The notes beneath the pieces are model-generated. The model had not been told where the DNA came from and did not search any database. It saw only the letters and a program-made list of their open reading frames with translations. Shown here piece by piece: positions 25,162 to 25,386 of a stretch of DNA of 25,386 nucleotides. The stretch's first letter is position 1. Each line of letters starts with the position of its first letter. This DNA is from an uncultured Selenomonadales bacterium (GTDB taxonomy: Bacteria > Bacillota > Clostridia > Christensenellales > QALW01), in NCBI GenBank assembly GCA_905200615.1, contig CAJKLB010000035.1, positions 1 through 25,386 of the forward strand. Reading direction: 5' to 3'. Position numbers and translations under genes: made by a program.

Positions 25162-25191
25162 AGTATATGAAAAACAATATCGTAAAATGCC
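25162..25191 (-). promoter_or_regulatory. Sigma-E-like sporulation promoter of yqfC
   Basis: On the minus strand GGCATTTT (25184-25191) and CATATACT (25162-25169) are separated by 14 bases, close to the Bacillus sigma-E pattern (a -35 like GKMATATT, a -10 like CATACANT, spacing 13-15). It lies about 20 bases before the yqfC ATG. The housekeeping genes phoH, pgpH and ybeY must have another promoter, which I did not find. Confidence 0.6.
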
Positions 25192-25304
25192 CTATGGCTA
25201 AAGAGAAATAACAAGCTTTTTCCTGCAAAAAGAACGAAATAAGACGAAATATATGAAAACTCTTTTTTTTCAAAAGGATTCTTTTTTTATTCAAAGCAGC
25301 CGTA

Positions 25305-25386
25305 CAATCAAAACCACCGGTTCAACCGGTGGTTTCAGTCTGTCGAATAACCCTGGATTTCAAGCGAGATTCAGGGTTAAAAATTT
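25305..25386 (-). mobile_element. Probable right end of a further IS200/IS605-type element (runs off the window)
   Basis: Two hairpins are visible. One is ACCACCGG/CCGGTGGT with a short loop (about 25313-25334). The other is AACCCTG...CAGGGTT with a 10-bp stem including one wobble (about 25349-25378). On the minus strand the first is followed by TTTTGATTGTAC, compared with CGTGATTATTC after the comparable hairpin of IS copy B. The similarity is in layout rather than sequence identity, so this may be a related but different element. No coding sequence of it is visible. Confidence 0.45.

Overview
The window looks like a moderately AT-rich chromosome segment from a spore-forming Gram-positive bacterium, most likely a gut-type Clostridia; this is an inference. 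It rests on the sporulation pair yqfC/yqfD with a sigma-E-like promoter, strong AGGAGG-type ribosome binding sites, TTGACA/TATAAT promoters, a transmembrane HD phosphodiesterase of the PgpH family, and ribosomal gene order and leaders typical of Firmicutes. No tRNA, rRNA, CRISPR array or prophage gene was seen.

The left part (about 1-14,300) is a cell-surface region. A 2,344-residue secreted multidomain protein ends in a DUF5060/DUF4038 glycoside-hydrolase-like module (minus strand). It diverges from a membrane-anchored surface protein with an acidic tail (plus strand). A gene-poor stretch and an isochorismatase-family hydrolase follow. Next come two paralogous secreted transglutaminase-like proteins with C-terminal membrane anchors, with galE between them; galE has its own promoter and is closely coupled to one of the paralogues. 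This block is bracketed by two same-orientation copies of an IS200-type element: the window opens in the end of one, and a second with a frameshifted tnpA lies at about 14.66-15.40 kb.

The middle part (15.4-18.99 kb, minus strand) is the core rpmG-secE-nusG-rplK-rplA-(L10 leader)-rplJ-rplL cluster. Its regulation is readable: a TTGACA promoter before rpmG, two mRNA structures resembling the 23S rRNA binding site of L1 (before rplK and before rplA), a consensus promoter overlapping the rplA stop codon, an L10 leader with an attenuator-like terminator, and a strong terminator after rplL. rpoB does not follow rplL; the IS element does.

The right part (19.0-25.14 kb, minus strand) is one tightly packed operon, yqfC-yqfD-phoH-pgpH-ybeY-femX-like, linking sporulation, RNA maturation, c-di-AMP turnover and peptidoglycan bridge synthesis. 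Upstream of it, at the right edge, is a double hairpin resembling the right end of another IS200/IS605-type element.

No clearly new multi-gene system was found. The best leads are the IS copies sitting on terminator T-tracts, the doubled L1-site mimicry, and the surface-protein block between the IS copies.
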